Shown: in pieces, positions 35,867 to 45,455 of the stretch
Position numbering within the stretch: position 1 is the first letter of the stretch
Layout: each line of letters opens with the position of its first letter
Source: Methyloversatilis sp. XJ19-49
GTDB taxonomy: Bacteria > Pseudomonadota > Gammaproteobacteria > Burkholderiales > Rhodocyclaceae
DNA length: 64,000 nucleotides
Assembly: GCF_024580145.1 (NCBI RefSeq)
Contig: NZ_JANINI010000011.1
Coordinates: 36,350-100,349 of the forward strand
Direction of reading: 5' to 3'
Program-made: the position numbers and the translations under genes
The notes under the pieces: generated by a model
Databases searched by the model: none
What the model saw: only the letters and a program-made list of their open reading frames with translations
What the model was told of the DNA's origin: nothing

Positions 35867-36994
35867 ATGATCCGAACCCTGCTGACCGCCTGCGCCTTCG
35901 CGCTGAGCCCTGTCGTCGCCCACGCGCAGCAAGCCCCGCAGCATCTCAGCGTGCCACCCGGCTTCGGCATCGAACTGTGGGCCAAGGTCGACAATCCTCG
36001 CGCGATGGCGCTGGGCGAGGCGGGCCGGCTTTATGTCGGGTCGCGCAAGGGCCACGTCAGCGCGGTGCCGTACGACAGCCGCACCATGGCCGCCGGGGCC
36101 CCGGTAAAGGTCGCGAGCGGTCTGAACATGCCGGTCGGCGTGGCCTGGCGCAAGGGCGACCTCTACGTATCGGCCGTCGACCGCATCGTCAAACTGCCCG
36201 GTATCGACAAGCGGCTCGACGCACCGCCGGCGCCGGTGCTGGTCAGCGACCGCTTCCCGTCGGACAAGGCGCATGGCTGGAAATTCATCGCCTTCGGGCC
36301 GGACGACAAGCTGTATGTGCCGGTCGGCGCACCCTGCAACATCTGTGACCGCGACAAGGACGGCTACGCGAACATCATGCGCTTGAATCCGGATGGCAGC
36401 GGGCTCGAAGTGTTCGCGCGCGGCGTGCGCAACACGGTCGGCTTCGACTGGCACCCGAAAAGCGGCGAACTGTGGTTCACCGACAACGGCCGCGACTGGA
36501 TGGGCGACGACACGCCGCCGTGCGAACTGAACCGCGTCGCGAAGGCGGGTCAGCACTTCGGCTATCCGTACTGCCACGGCGGCAGCGTTGCCGATCCGGA
36601 GTTCGGACAGGGGAAATCCTGCAGCGACTACACGGCACCCGCGCTGAATCTGGGTGCCCATGTGGCGCCGCTCGGCATGCGTTTCTATGGCGGCCCGCAG
36701 TTTCCGGACGAGTACCGCAACGCTCTGTTCATCGCCGAGCATGGTTCGTGGAACCGCAGCAAGCCGGATGGCTACCGGGTGATGATGGCGCGGCTCGAGG
36801 GCAACAAGGTGGTCAGCTATACGCCGTTCATCGAAGGCTTCCTCGGCCGCAACGATGCCGTGCTCGGCCGCCCGGCGGATGTGCTGGAGCTGCCGGACGG
36901 CAGCCTGCTGGTATCCGACGACCATGCGAACGCGATCTACCGCGTGCGCTGGAACGGCACCCGCACGGCGGCCGGCGACGCGGCACTGCCCTGA
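35867..36994 (+). CDS. Secreted PQQ-dependent sugar/sorbosone dehydrogenase-like protein
   Basis: A 375-residue exported protein; ATG 35867 has CAGGAG at 35855-35860. Signal peptide ends VAHAQ. The mature part is a six-bladed beta-propeller of the soluble glucose/sorbosone dehydrogenase type: 'PPGFGIELWAKVDNPRAMAL', 'AHGWKFIAFGPDDKLYVPVGAPCNICD', 'RNTVGFDWHPKSGELWFTDNGRDWMGDD', 'FIAEHGSWNRSKPDGYRVM'. The GRDWMGDD and EHGSWNR blocks carry residues that bind PQQ and calcium in relatives. Substrate unknown. Monocistronic, followed by aroG-type gene after 72 bp. Confidence 0.85.
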   Translation: MIRTLLTACAFALSPVVAHAQQAPQHLSVPPGFGIELWAKVDNPRAMALGEAGRLYVGSRKGHVSAVPYDSRTMAAGAPVKVASGLNMPVGVAWRKGDLYVSAVDRIVKLPGIDKRLDAPPAPVLVSDRFPSDKAHGWKFIAFGPDDKLYVPVGAPCNICDRDKDGYANIMRLNPDGSGLEVFARGVRNTVGFDWHPKSGELWFTDNGRDWMGDDTPPCELNRVAKAGQHFGYPYCHGGSVADPEFGQGKSCSDYTAPALNLGAHVAPLGMRFYGGPQFPDEYRNALFIAEHGSWNRSKPDGYRVMMARLEGNKVVSYTPFIEGFLGRNDAVLGRPADVLELPDGSLLVSDDHANAIYRVRWNGTRTAAGDAALP

Positions 36995-37066
36995 TGCGGC
37001 GGCATGGCCGATTGACTTGATGCCCGCGCGGGCGTTCACTGTCCGGTGCTACCGGGGAGGACGGAC

Positions 37067-38149
37067 ATGGACAGCGACAGCTCACTTGAGGACGGGCGCA
37101 TCGAAAGTTTCGGTGTGATGGCCGCACCGGTCGACATCAAGAACGATCTGCCGCTGAGCGCTGCCGCCGCGCACAGCGTCAATGACGGGCGCGCCGCCGT
37201 GCGCAGCGTGCTCGAACGCAGCGATTCGCGGCTGCTGGTGGTGGTCGGTCCGTGTTCGATGCACGATCCGGTCGCCTGCATGGAGTACGCGCGGCGGTTG
37301 CGTGTCCTGGCCTCGGAACTGGCGGGCAGCCTGCTGATCGTGATGCGCGTCTATTTCGAGAAGCCGCGCACGACGACCGGCTGGAAAGGCTACATCAACG
37401 ACCCCTTCATGGACGACAGTTTCCGCATCGAGGAAGGCATGCGCCGGGCACGCCGCTTCCTGCTCGATATCGCCGAACTGGGCCTGCCGGCCGCCACCGA
37501 GGCGCTCGATCCGATTTCGCCGCAGTACCTGGGCGATCTGGTGTCCTGGACGGCGATCGGAGCGCGCACGTCCGAGTCGCAGACGCACCGGGAAATGGCC
37601 AGCGGGCTGTCCACACCGGTCGGCTTCAAGAACGCGACCGACGGCGATCTGGACGCCGCGATCAACGCCATCATTTCGGCGTCACGGCCGCACAGCTTCC
37701 TCGGCATCAGTCGCTATGGCCGCTCCAGCATCATCCGCACGCGCGGCAATCCGCATGGCCACCTCGTGCTGCGCGGCGGTGCCGGGCGCCCGAATTACGA
37801 TTCGGTCAGCGTGAAGCTGGCCGAACAGTCGCTGCTCCGGGCCGAGCTGCCACCCAATATCGTCGTCGATTGTTCGCACGCGAACTCGTTCAAGAAGCCC
37901 GAAATGCAGCCGCTCGTGCTGGCCGACGTGGCCGCACAGATTCGCGATGGCAATTGCTCCATCGTCGGCGTCATGATCGAAAGCCACCTCGAAGCCGGTA
38001 ACCAGCCGATTCCGACCGATCTTTCGCAGTTGCGCTATGGCTGCTCGGTCACCGACGCCTGCGTGGACTGGACGACCACCGAACGCATGCTGCGCGAACT
38101 GGCCGCGACGACTGCCGACGCGCTGCAGCGACGCTGCATCACCGCCTGA
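37067..38149 (+). CDS. 3-deoxy-7-phosphoheptulonate synthase (DAHP synthase, type I)
   Basis: A 360-residue enzyme for the first step of the shikimate pathway: condensation of phosphoenolpyruvate and erythrose 4-phosphate. ATG 37067 follows GGGAGG at 37055-37060. Active-site blocks: 'VVVGPCSMHDPVACMEYA', 'MRVYFEKPRTTTGWKGYINDP', 'PQYLGDLVSWTAIGARTSESQTHREMASG', 'GFKNATDG', and 'VDCSHANSFK' with metal ligands. This is the AroF/G/H type; which feedback-inhibited isoform cannot be told. Length is normal. Confidence 0.93.
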   Translation: MDSDSSLEDGRIESFGVMAAPVDIKNDLPLSAAAAHSVNDGRAAVRSVLERSDSRLLVVVGPCSMHDPVACMEYARRLRVLASELAGSLLIVMRVYFEKPRTTTGWKGYINDPFMDDSFRIEEGMRRARRFLLDIAELGLPAATEALDPISPQYLGDLVSWTAIGARTSESQTHREMASGLSTPVGFKNATDGDLDAAINAIISASRPHSFLGISRYGRSSIIRTRGNPHGHLVLRGGAGRPNYDSVSVKLAEQSLLRAELPPNIVVDCSHANSFKKPEMQPLVLADVAAQIRDGNCSIVGVMIESHLEAGNQPIPTDLSQLRYGCSVTDACVDWTTTERMLRELAATTADALQRRCITA

Positions 38150-38244
38150 CGGGAATAGTTCGTCACCTTGCTGCAGATGCAGCCGATAATCCGCGGCAGC
38201 GCCATCCGGCGCTCCGATCCGAACTTCAAAAAAGGGAACAACTG

Positions 38245-38742
38245 ATGAGCGCCTTTCGCACCTTCGTCGCCGGCACCAGCCTGATGCTGATCGCCACAAT
38301 AAGCGTCGCTGCCGGCAAGTTGTCGGTGGAACGCGAAGCCACGGTCGATGGTTCGCCCGACACCGTCTGGAAACTGGTCGGCGATTTCAACGGGCTCGAC
38401 GTGTGGCACCCGGCGGTGGCGTCCAGCACCATGAAGGGAGCGGGCATCAAGGCCGGTGCAACGCGCACGCTGACACTCGGCAATGGCGCCAAGATCGAGG
38501 AAAAGCTGACCGCCTACAGCGGCGTCAAGCACACCTATACCTACACCATCCTGAGCAGCCCGCTGCCGGTGAAGAATTACGTGGCGACGCTGGCGCTGAG
38601 CGCTGCCGGCGAAGGCAAGACGCTGGTGAAGTGGTCATCGACCTTCGATGCCAGCGGCGCCAGTGATGAAGAAGCGAAGAAGGTGATCATCGGCATCTAC
38701 GAAGGCGGTCTCCAACGCGCGGGCAGCACGCTGAAGAAGTAA
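38245..38742 (+). CDS. Secreted SRPBCC-family (START-like) protein
   Basis: A 165-residue protein with a signal peptide (MSAFRTFVAGTSLMLIATISVAAG). The mature part has the START/polyketide-cyclase-like layout: 'EREATVDGSPDTVWKLVGDFNGLDVWHPAVASS', 'ATRTLTLGNGAKIEEKLTAY', 'YTYTILSSPLPVKNYVATL' and a long C-terminal helix 'EEAKKVIIGIYEGGLQRA'. Such folds bind hydrophobic ligands. Related exported SRPBCC proteins occur in many proteobacteria without known role. It is followed by a very stable hairpin. Confidence 0.82.
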   Translation: MSAFRTFVAGTSLMLIATISVAAGKLSVEREATVDGSPDTVWKLVGDFNGLDVWHPAVASSTMKGAGIKAGATRTLTLGNGAKIEEKLTAYSGVKHTYTYTILSSPLPVKNYVATLALSAAGEGKTLVKWSSTFDASGASDEEAKKVIIGIYEGGLQRAGSTLKK

Positions 38743-38750
38743 TTTCATGC

Positions 38751-38780
38751 CACGCGGCGCGCCGGAGGGCGCGCCGCGTG
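38751..38780. terminator. Bidirectional hairpin between convergent genes
   Basis: CACGCGGCGCGCC (38751-38763) and GGCGCGCCGCGTG (38768-38780) form a perfect 13-bp, almost pure G/C stem with loop GGAG. It lies between the convergent stops at 38742 and 38782. No U-run on either side. Confidence 0.7.
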
Positions 38781-38781
38781 C

Positions 38782-40269
38782 TCAGGCGCTCCGCGCCACC
38801 GGGTAGGGATACAGCATATTCAGCGCCGTGCTCTGGCCGTTCGGCTGCACGATGCGCGTGTGCTCGCGACGGAATTCCCGCGCATGGCGCAGCCCGCACG
38901 AGTGGGCAATCATGTCGATCTCCTGATTCATGTTGAGGCAGTAGTTGGCTACCCGGGCCGCCTTGTCCGTGACGTCGAGCCCGCGGTGCAGCTTGGGGTT
39001 GTGCGTCGTGATGCCGGTCGGGCAACTGTTCGAATGGCAGCGCAGAGCCTGGATGCAGCCAAGCGAAAACATGAAGCCGCGCGCTGTATTGACGAAATCC
39101 GCCCCGGCCGACAAGGCCCACGCGGCGCGTGCCGACGTGACCAGCTTGCCGGCGGCGATCACCTTCACCCGCTCGCGCAGCCCCGCTTCGATCAGTGCGT
39201 CGACCGCACGCGGCAGCGCTTCGTCGATCGACAGCGCCACATGATCGGCGAGCGCCTGCGGCGCCGCCCCCGAACCGCCCTCGCCGCCGTCGATCGCAAT
39301 GAAATCCGGTGCCGCCGCGATTCCGCGGCGCAGGATGGCTTCGCACAGATCGTTCATGAAGTGCCAGCCGCCGAGCGCCGTCTTGATGCCGACCGGCTTG
39401 CCGGTGACATCGCGGATGAGCGCAATGCGATCGAGCAGCTGTTCGACGTTAGACACTTCCGGATGCCGGTTCGGGCTGATCGAATCGACACCCTGCGGAA
39501 TGCCCCTGATGCGCGCGATCTCCGCGGTCACCTTGGCTGCCGGCAACACGCCGCCCTTGCCCGGTTTGGCGCCCTGCGACAGCTTGATCTCGAAGGCGCG
39601 CACCGATTCGATCGCCGCCAGCTCGCGCAGCCTCGCCTCCGACAGCAGGCCCTGTGAATCGCGCACGCCGTACTTGGCGGTGCCGATCTGCAGGATGACG
39701 TCGCAATTCCCTTCCAGATGATACGGCGACAGTCCGCCCTCGCCGGTGCTCATCCAGCACCCTGCCTGGGCTGCGCCACGCGACAGTGCCTGCACGGCAG
39801 GTGCCGAAATGGCACCGAAACTCATGCCGCTGACGTTCACGATGGAGCGCGCGGTGAAGGGCTTGTCGCAGAAACCGTTGCCCAGTATCAGCGGCGGCGT
39901 GGTTTCGCGGTCCTCGTCGAGCACCGGAAACGGCGCATTGACGAAGATCAGCGCGCCGGGCTCGTGCAGCGAATAGGTCGAGCCGAAGCCGATGATGCCG
40001 CCCTCGTTCTTCGCCAGCCGGTACACCCAGCCGCGGGTGGCACGATTGAACGGCATCTCTTCGCGGTCGCCGAGGAAGAAGTACTGCCGGAAGTATTCGC
40101 CCAGCTGTTCGAAGAAGTAGCGCAGGTGACCCACCACCGGGTAGTTGCGCAGGATGGTGTGCTTTGTCTGCGTGCTGTCCTGGATGTAGCGGTACAGCAG
40201 CAACAGCACCAGCCCGACGACCAGCGCAACACCCAGGCTGACCTGGAACACCGACATCAAGGTTTCCAT
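38782..40269 (-). CDS. FMN-binding glutamate synthase family protein
   Basis: A 495-residue membrane-anchored member of the glutamate synthase FMN/Fe-S domain family. An N-terminal transmembrane helix (VSLGVALVVGLVLLLLYRYI) precedes a TIM barrel: 'VNVSGMSFGAISAPAVQALSRGA', 'GEGGLSPYHLEGNCDVILQIG', 'LSQGAKPGKGGVLPAAKVTAEIA', 'AIDGGEGGSGAAP', and 'GADFVNTARGFMFSLGCIQALRCHSNSCPTGI', whose Cys residues match the Fe-S site of GltB. It lacks the amidotransferase domain of GltB, so it is a stand-alone paralogue of uncertain reaction. It is 25 bp upstream of the twin-receiver gene's stop on the same strand, and both may be linked. Confidence 0.9.
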   Translation of the reverse strand: METLMSVFQVSLGVALVVGLVLLLLYRYIQDSTQTKHTILRNYPVVGHLRYFFEQLGEYFRQYFFLGDREEMPFNRATRGWVYRLAKNEGGIIGFGSTYSLHEPGALIFVNAPFPVLDEDRETTPPLILGNGFCDKPFTARSIVNVSGMSFGAISAPAVQALSRGAAQAGCWMSTGEGGLSPYHLEGNCDVILQIGTAKYGVRDSQGLLSEARLRELAAIESVRAFEIKLSQGAKPGKGGVLPAAKVTAEIARIRGIPQGVDSISPNRHPEVSNVEQLLDRIALIRDVTGKPVGIKTALGGWHFMNDLCEAILRRGIAAAPDFIAIDGGEGGSGAAPQALADHVALSIDEALPRAVDALIEAGLRERVKVIAAGKLVTSARAAWALSAGADFVNTARGFMFSLGCIQALRCHSNSCPTGITTHNPKLHRGLDVTDKAARVANYCLNMNQEIDMIAHSCGLRHAREFRREHTRIVQPNGQSTALNMLYPYPVARSA

Positions 40270-40294
40270 TGCACTCTCCGGTAAGACGATGCCA

Positions 40295-41095
40295 TCAACC
40301 TGGCTGCAACAGCGCGCGTCGCAGCAGCGAGCGAATCGACGTCGCTTCGAAAGGCTTGTCGCAGATGCCAGACACGCCCGCCTGTTCGACGGCCGCCAGC
40401 CGGCTCATGTCCGATTCGCTGGTGACCATCAGGATGGGTACGGACGCCTGCCAGCTCTGCTGGCGCACGTACTCGACCAGCGCGCGGCCGTCCATTTCCG
40501 GCATGTTGTAGTCGGTGACGATCAGGTCGAACATCGTCTTGTCCAGATGGGCGACCGCCTCAAGGCCGTTCTCCGCCTCGACGAAGTCGCGCAGGCCGAT
40601 ATTCTCGAGCACCCGGCGCATGAAGCGGCGCGCGTTCCCGCTGTCGTCGACCAGCAGCACACGCAACGACTCGAAATCGATGTCGGCATCGTCCGTTTCA
40701 CCCTCGGCCAGGAAATCCGCCGTCGCCTCGAGTACACGCCGCAACTGCGCGTCGGAGAAGGGCTTGGGCAGGATGCCGCAGACGCCCGACTGGCGGACCG
40801 GATCGAGCGCCTGCGGCCGTGTTTCGCTCGACACCAGAACGAAGGCGACATGCTGCAGCGCCTCGGTCGAGCGCATTGTCTGCACCAGATCCGTACCGTC
40901 AGCATCGGGCAGGTAGAGTGCGCTGATCACCACGTCGGGCAGCTTGTGCTGCATGGCAGCGAGCGCCGACTGCATCCCGTCGGCTTCGCGTATCTGCGCG
41001 ATGCCCAGGCCGCTGACCCGTTCACGGATGATTTTCATCTGCGTGGGTGAAGGTTCCACCAGCAGCACGTCGAGGTGCAGGATTTCCGGAGACAT
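40295..41095 (-). CDS. Twin-receiver response regulator with a degenerate first domain
   Basis: A 266-residue protein of two CheY-like receiver domains and no output domain. ATG 41095 (MSPEILHLDVLLVEPS) was chosen over an upstream frame to 41131. In REC1 the acidic pair is reduced (VEPSP, Glu14-Pro15) and the phosphoacceptor position is Ala59 (VISALYLPDADG), though Lys111 (LPKPF) is kept. REC2 is intact: VDDSG at 149-153, acceptor Asp195 (VTDYNMPEMDG), switch Thr/Ser (MVTSES) and Lys247 (CDKPF). Phosphotransfer should therefore occur only on REC2, with REC1 a pseudo-receiver. No kinase is adjacent. It precedes the FMN glutamate-synthase gene by 25 bp. Confidence 0.88.
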   Translation of the reverse strand: MSPEILHLDVLLVEPSPTQMKIIRERVSGLGIAQIREADGMQSALAAMQHKLPDVVISALYLPDADGTDLVQTMRSTEALQHVAFVLVSSETRPQALDPVRQSGVCGILPKPFSDAQLRRVLEATADFLAEGETDDADIDFESLRVLLVDDSGNARRFMRRVLENIGLRDFVEAENGLEAVAHLDKTMFDLIVTDYNMPEMDGRALVEYVRQQSWQASVPILMVTSESDMSRLAAVEQAGVSGICDKPFEATSIRSLLRRALLQPG

Positions 41096-41218
41096 GGCGA
41101 GCCCGGCCGCGGCCGTAACGAATGCGATCACGTGTTAGCGGCTCCGTCGCAGCGCAACATGAGTGACGCCCCGCCCATGCGTGCGCCGTGCCGTGCATGC
41201 TGGCACGCATGCGGCATG

Positions 41219-41249
41219 AAAAAGGCCCGCCGGATGTCCGGCGGGCCTT
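41219..41249 (-). terminator. Intrinsic terminator of acnB
   Basis: AAGGCCCGCCGG (41222-41233) pairs with CCGGCGGGCCTT (41238-41249) through loop ATGT; read on the minus strand the stem is followed by five U residues. It lies 28 bp after the acnB stop. Confidence 0.85.
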
Positions 41250-41276
41250 CGGTCAGTCACTGCGCCGGGCGCAGGA

Positions 41277-43874
41277 TCAGGCCGTGACTTCCTTCGCTGT
41301 TTCCGCGTATTCCTCGATCTGGTCGAAGTTCATGTAGCGATACACCTTGTCGCCGTCCTTGTTGATGACGCCCATGTCGGCGTGGTACTCGGCGACGGTC
41401 GGGATGCGCCCCAGCTTGGAGCAGATCGCGGCCAGCTCGGCGGAACCCAGATACACATTGGTGTTCTTGCCGAGACGGTTCGGGAAGTTGCGGGTCGAGG
41501 TCGACATGACGGTCGCGCCTTCGCGCACCTGCGCCTGATTGCCCATGCACAGCGAGCAGCCGGGCATTTCGGTACGCGCACCGGCGGCGCCGAACACGCC
41601 GTAATGGCCTTCCTTGGTCAGCTCGGCCGCGTCCATCTTGGTCGGCGGCGCGATCCACAGCTTGACCGGGATGTCGCGCTTGCCTTCTAGCAGCTTCGAC
41701 GCCGCGCGGAAATGGCCGATATTGGTCATGCACGAGCCGATGAACACTTCGTCGATGGTCTGGCCCTGCACTTCGGACAGGAACTTCGCATCGTCCGGAT
41801 CGTTCGGGCAGCAGACGATGGGTTCCTTGATGTCGGCCAGATCGATCTCGATCACCGCCGCATACTCGGCATCGGCGTCGCCTTCCAGCAGCTTCGGATC
41901 GGCCAGCCAGGCTTCCATCGCCTTGATGCGGCGGGCCAGCGTGCGGGCGTCCTGATAGCCGTTGGCGATCATGTTCTTCATCAGCACGATGTTCGAATTC
42001 ATGTATTCGATCATCGGCTCCTTGTTCAGCTTGATCGCGCAGCCGGCGGCCGAACGTTCGGCGGACGCGTCCGACAGCTCGAACGCCTGTTCCACCTTCA
42101 GGTCCGGCAGACCTTCGATCTCCAGGATGCGGCCGGAGAAGATGTTCTTCTTGCCCTTCTTCTCGACCGTCAGCAGACCGGCCTTGATCGCATACAGCGG
42201 AATGGCATGCACCAGGTCGCGCAGCGTGATGCCGGGCTGCATCGTGCCCTTGAAGCGCACCAGCACCGATTCCGGCATGTCCAGCGGCATGACGCCGGTG
42301 GCGGCGGCGAAGGCGACCAGACCGGAACCGGCCGGGAAGGAAATGCCGATCGGGAAACGGGTGTGCGAGTCGCCGCCGGTACCGACGGTATCCGGCAGCA
42401 GCAGGCGGTTCAGCCACGAGTGGATGACGCCGTCGCCCGGGCGCAGCGCAACACCGCCGCGCGTGCTGATGAAGGCCGGCAGTTCGCGGTGCATCTTCAC
42501 GTCAACCGGCTTCGGATAGGCGGCGGTGTGGCAGAAGGACTGCATCACCAGATCGGCCGAGAAGCCGAGGCAGGCCAGATCCTTCAGTTCGTCGCGCGTC
42601 ATCGGGCCGGTGGTGTCCTGGCTGCCGACCGTCGTCATCTTCGGTTCGCAGTAGGTGCCGGGGCGCATGCCCCGCTGTTTGCCATTTTCCTCGGGCAGGC
42701 CACAGGCGCGGCCGACCATCTTCTGCGCCAGCGAATAGCCCTTGCCGGTATCGGCCGGCACCTGCGGCAGGCGGAACAGCGTCGACGGTGCCAGGCCCAG
42801 CGCCTCGCGCGCCTTGGCCGTCAGGCCGCGCCCGATGATCAGCGGAATGCGGCCACCGGCGCGCACTTCGTCAAACAGCACATCGGACTTGACGGTGAAT
42901 TCGGCGATCACCTTGCCGTCCTTCAGCGCCTTGCCTTCGTAAGGACGCAGTTCGATCACGTCGCCCATGTCCATCTGGCTCACGTCGAGCTCGATCGGCA
43001 GCGCGCCGGCATCTTCCATCGTGTTGTAGAAGATCGGGGCGATCTTGCTGCCCAGGCAGACGCCGCCGAAACGCTTGTTCGGCACGAAAGGGATGTCTTC
43101 GCCGGTGAACCACAGCACCGAATTGGTGGCCGACTTGCGGCTCGATCCGGTACCCACCACGTCACCCACGTAGGCCACCAGATTGCCCTTGGCGCGCAGC
43201 GATTCGATGAACTTGACCGGGCCGCGCTTGCCGTCTTCTTCCGGCGTGATGCCCGGACGGGTGTTCTTCAGCATGGCCAGCGCATGCAGCGGAATGTCCG
43301 GGCGGCTCCAGGCGTCCGGTGCCGGCGACAGGTCGTCGGTATTGGTTTCGCCGGTCACCTTCAGGATGGTCAGCGTGATCGACTTCGGCACTTCCGGGCG
43401 GCTGGTGAACCACTCCGCGTCGGCCCAACTCTTCATCACGGCGATCGCATTGGCGTTGCCGGCGTCGGCCTTGTCCTTCACGTCGTGGAACTGGTCGAAC
43501 ATCAGCAGCGTCTTCTTCAGGCCTTCGGCAGCCACGGCGCCGACCTCGGCATCGTCCAGCAATTCGATCATCGGGCTGATGTTGTAGCCGCCGAGCATCG
43601 TGCCCAGCAGTTCGGTCGCCTTGGCACGCGAAATGAGCGCGCACTTTTCAGTGCCGTGCGCCACGGCAGCCAGGTAGCTCGCCTTCACCTTGGCGGCATC
43701 GTCCACGCCGGCCGGCACGCGGTGGGTGATCAGTTCGACAAGCGTGGCTTCCTCGCCTGCGGGCGGCGCCTTGAGCAGTTCGATCAGTTCGGCAGTCTGC
43801 TTCGCAGTCAGCGGCAGCGGCGGGATGCCGAGCGCGGCGCGTTCAGCAACATGGGCACGATAAGCTTCAAGCAC
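41277..43874 (-). CDS. acnB: Bifunctional aconitate hydratase 2 / 2-methylisocitrate dehydratase AcnB
   Basis: An 865-residue [4Fe-4S] TCA-cycle enzyme, the same length as E. coli AcnB. GTG 43874 is the start: GGAGGAA lies upstream and the protein then begins (V/M)[21 protein letters not shown], the usual AcnB opening. An upstream frame to 44072 has no homology. The HEAT-like N-domain, the swivel domain ('[19 protein letters not shown]') and the catalytic domains ('[21 protein letters not shown]') are in the AcnB order. Cluster Cys residues lie in '[15 protein letters not shown]' and '[14 protein letters not shown]'. It converts citrate to isocitrate. Strong terminator downstream; monocistronic. 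Confidence 0.96.
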   Translation of the reverse strand: MLEAYRAHVAERAALGIPPLPLTAKQTAELIELLKAPPAGEEATLVELITHRVPAGVDDAAKVKASYLAAVAHGTEKCALISRAKATELLGTMLGGYNISPMIELLDDAEVGAVAAEGLKKTLLMFDQFHDVKDKADAGNANAIAVMKSWADAEWFTSRPEVPKSITLTILKVTGETNTDDLSPAPDAWSRPDIPLHALAMLKNTRPGITPEEDGKRGPVKFIESLRAKGNLVAYVGDVVGTGSSRKSATNSVLWFTGEDIPFVPNKRFGGVCLGSKIAPIFYNTMEDAGALPIELDVSQMDMGDVIELRPYEGKALKDGKVIAEFTVKSDVLFDEVRAGGRIPLIIGRGLTAKAREALGLAPSTLFRLPQVPADTGKGYSLAQKMVGRACGLPEENGKQRGMRPGTYCEPKMTTVGSQDTTGPMTRDELKDLACLGFSADLVMQSFCHTAAYPKPVDVKMHRELPAFISTRGGVALRPGDGVIHSWLNRLLLPDTVGTGGDSHTRFPIGISFPAGSGLVAFAAATGVMPLDMPESVLVRFKGTMQPGITLRDLVHAIPLYAIKAGLLTVEKKGKKNIFSGRILEIEGLPDLKVEQAFELSDASAERSAAGCAIKLNKEPMIEYMNSNIVLMKNMIANGYQDARTLARRIKAMEAWLADPKLLEGDADAEYAAVIEIDLADIKEPIVCCPNDPDDAKFLSEVQGQTIDEVFIGSCMTNIGHFRAASKLLEGKRDIPVKLWIAPPTKMDAAELTKEGHYGVFGAAGARTEMPGCSLCMGNQAQVREGATVMSTSTRNFPNRLGKNTNVYLGSAELAAICSKLGRIPTVAEYHADMGVINKDGDKVYRYMNFDQIEEYAETAKEVTA

Positions 43875-44179
43875 GGTGGTTCCTCCGGTGGACGGGTATT
43901 TCGCATCATAGAACGACACACCGGCTCGATGGTGCGTCGCACGAAGACACGGACAGAAAATCCGCGGCCTGTACCGATGCGAACCGGCCGCCACACAGCG
44001 ATACCGTGAGCTGCCGCCATTCGCAAACCCGCATGGCGCACTGCAATGGCAGCGCGCGACCGGGCGGTTCAAGTCTTATATATGATATCTTTTATTCGAC
44101 TACCCGCCAAGGTCGTCCGTCGAGTCCGGATGACAGGCTTGTTGGCTATACTCGCGCTGCCCTTTCCGACCGGCGCACC
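43875..44179. other. Divergent promoter region between acnB and murB
   Basis: No gene seen. The notable part is an AT-rich island at about 44075-44099 (CTTATATATGATATCTTTTATTC) in otherwise GC-rich sequence, a likely promoter or operator; it sits 200 bp before acnB. For murB a TATACT at about 44149-44154 is a plausible -10, without a good -35. I see no known riboswitch. Confidence 0.45.
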
Positions 44180-45205
44180 ATGATCCCGCCCGCCAAGACC
44201 GACGCCGACCTGCGTCACCTCAACACCCTGCACCTGCCGGCACGCGCTGCGCGACTGCAGCAGGTTGATGACGCTGCCGACCTGCCGGCGCTGACCGAGG
44301 CGGCACGTACCGCTGGCGGCTCGGTGCTGGTGCTCGGCGGCGGCAGCAACATCGTGTTCGGACGGGATGTCGACGGCACGGTGCTGCACATGCGCACGCG
44401 CGGCATCGACGTCCTGGCGCGCACCGGCACCGACGTGCTGGTTTCGGTCTCTGCGGGCGAAAACTGGCACGACTGGGTCGTCTGCGCGCTGGCGCACGGC
44501 TGGCACGGACTTGAAAACCTCGCGCTGATACCGGGCACCGTCGGTGCCGCACCCGTCCAGAACATCGGGGCCTACGGCGTCGAACTGATCGATCGCATCG
44601 ACCACGTAGACGCCTGGGACATGGTGGACCGCCGCTGGCTGCGCCTGAGTGCCGCCGAATGCCGTGCCGGCTACCGCGACAGCGTGTTCAAGCGCGAGCT
44701 GGCGCAGCGCGCCATCATCACCCGCGTGGCCTTCAGCCTGACGACCGAAGCGCATGTGCGCTGCGACTACGCCGACCTGCAACGCGAACTGGCCGCGCGC
44801 GGCGTCACGCAGGTGACGCCGCAGCACGTGTTCGACGCGGTGTGCGCGGTGCGCCGCGCCAAGCTGCCCGACCCGGCTGTACTGGGCAACGCGGGCAGCT
44901 TCTTCCGCAATCCGGTACTGCCCGCTGCCGACGCGGCCCGCCTGCTCGCCGCCCACCCGAATGCAGCGCACTACCCGGCAGCGCGCGGCGCCATGAAATT
45001 CGCGGCTGCCTGGCTGATCGAGCAGTGCGGCTGGAAGGGCGCGCGGCGCGGCGACGCCGGCGTACATGACAGGCAGGCCTTGGTGCTGGTCAACCATGGA
45101 GAGGCCTCCGCCACCGACCTGCTCGGCCTTGCCACCGACATCCAGGCCAGCGTACGCGCGCGCTTTGGCGTGACGCTCGAGCCCGAGCCACTGATCCTGC
45201 TCTGA
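44180..45205 (+). CDS. murB: UDP-N-acetylenolpyruvoylglucosamine reductase MurB
   Basis: A 341-residue FAD enzyme that reduces UDP-GlcNAc-enolpyruvate to UDP-MurNAc in peptidoglycan synthesis. ATG 44180 is used; the frame is open further upstream without homology. FAD-binding 'LVLGGGSNIVFGRDVDG', 'LIPGTVGAAPVQNIGAYG', 'YRDSVFKREL', the catalytic Ser in 'LGNAGSFFRNPVL' and C-terminal 'GDAGVHDRQALVLVNHGEAS' mark a type I (E. coli-like) MurB. Divergent from acnB. The region after it holds a triple dispersed repeat. Confidence 0.95.
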   Translation: MIPPAKTDADLRHLNTLHLPARAARLQQVDDAADLPALTEAARTAGGSVLVLGGGSNIVFGRDVDGTVLHMRTRGIDVLARTGTDVLVSVSAGENWHDWVVCALAHGWHGLENLALIPGTVGAAPVQNIGAYGVELIDRIDHVDAWDMVDRRWLRLSAAECRAGYRDSVFKRELAQRAIITRVAFSLTTEAHVRCDYADLQRELAARGVTQVTPQHVFDAVCAVRRAKLPDPAVLGNAGSFFRNPVLPAADAARLLAAHPNAAHYPAARGAMKFAAAWLIEQCGWKGARRGDAGVHDRQALVLVNHGEASATDLLGLATDIQASVRARFGVTLEPEPLILL

Positions 45206-45233
45206 GTACGCGGTCCGGTGGGCCGCCTGTTGC

Positions 45234-45266
45234 CTGTTGGGCATCGCTGCGCTCACCCCAACCTAC
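45234..45266 (+). repeat. 33-bp dispersed repeat, copy 1
   Basis: The unit reads CTGTTGGGCATCGCTGCGCT and ends CACCCCAACCTAC. An identical direct copy is at 45307-45339 and an inverted one at 45360-45392. It begins 29 bp after the murB stop. Units of this kind are widespread intergenic repeats in beta- and gammaproteobacteria. Confidence 0.85.
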
Positions 45267-45306
45267 TTCGAGCCGCGGGGCGCGGCCGGAAACGATGTCG
45301 CCTTGT

Positions 45307-45392
45307 CTGTTGGGCATCGCTGCGCTCACCCCAACCTACCCCACAAACGCGGACGACCCGTAGGTTGGGGTGAGCGCAGCGATGCCCAACAG
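45307..45392. repeat. Inverted pair of the 33-bp repeat (copies 2 and 3)
   Basis: Copy 2 (45307-45339, forward) and copy 3 (45360-45392, inverted) are perfect complements with a 20-bp loop, so a transcript would form a 33-bp hairpin. This could terminate both convergent murB and the glycan operon, whose last gene ends at 45456. Confidence 0.85.
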
Positions 45393-45455
45393 ATCACCGT
45401 CGCGTCATTGTGGCCCGGGCGACCGGTCCGGCCGCATTACACGTCCGCCGCCCGC

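Noticed and set aside
41712-44009. 765-codon plus-strand frame opposite acnB
   Set aside because: Antisense shadow of acnB; His/Gly/Gln-rich without motifs.
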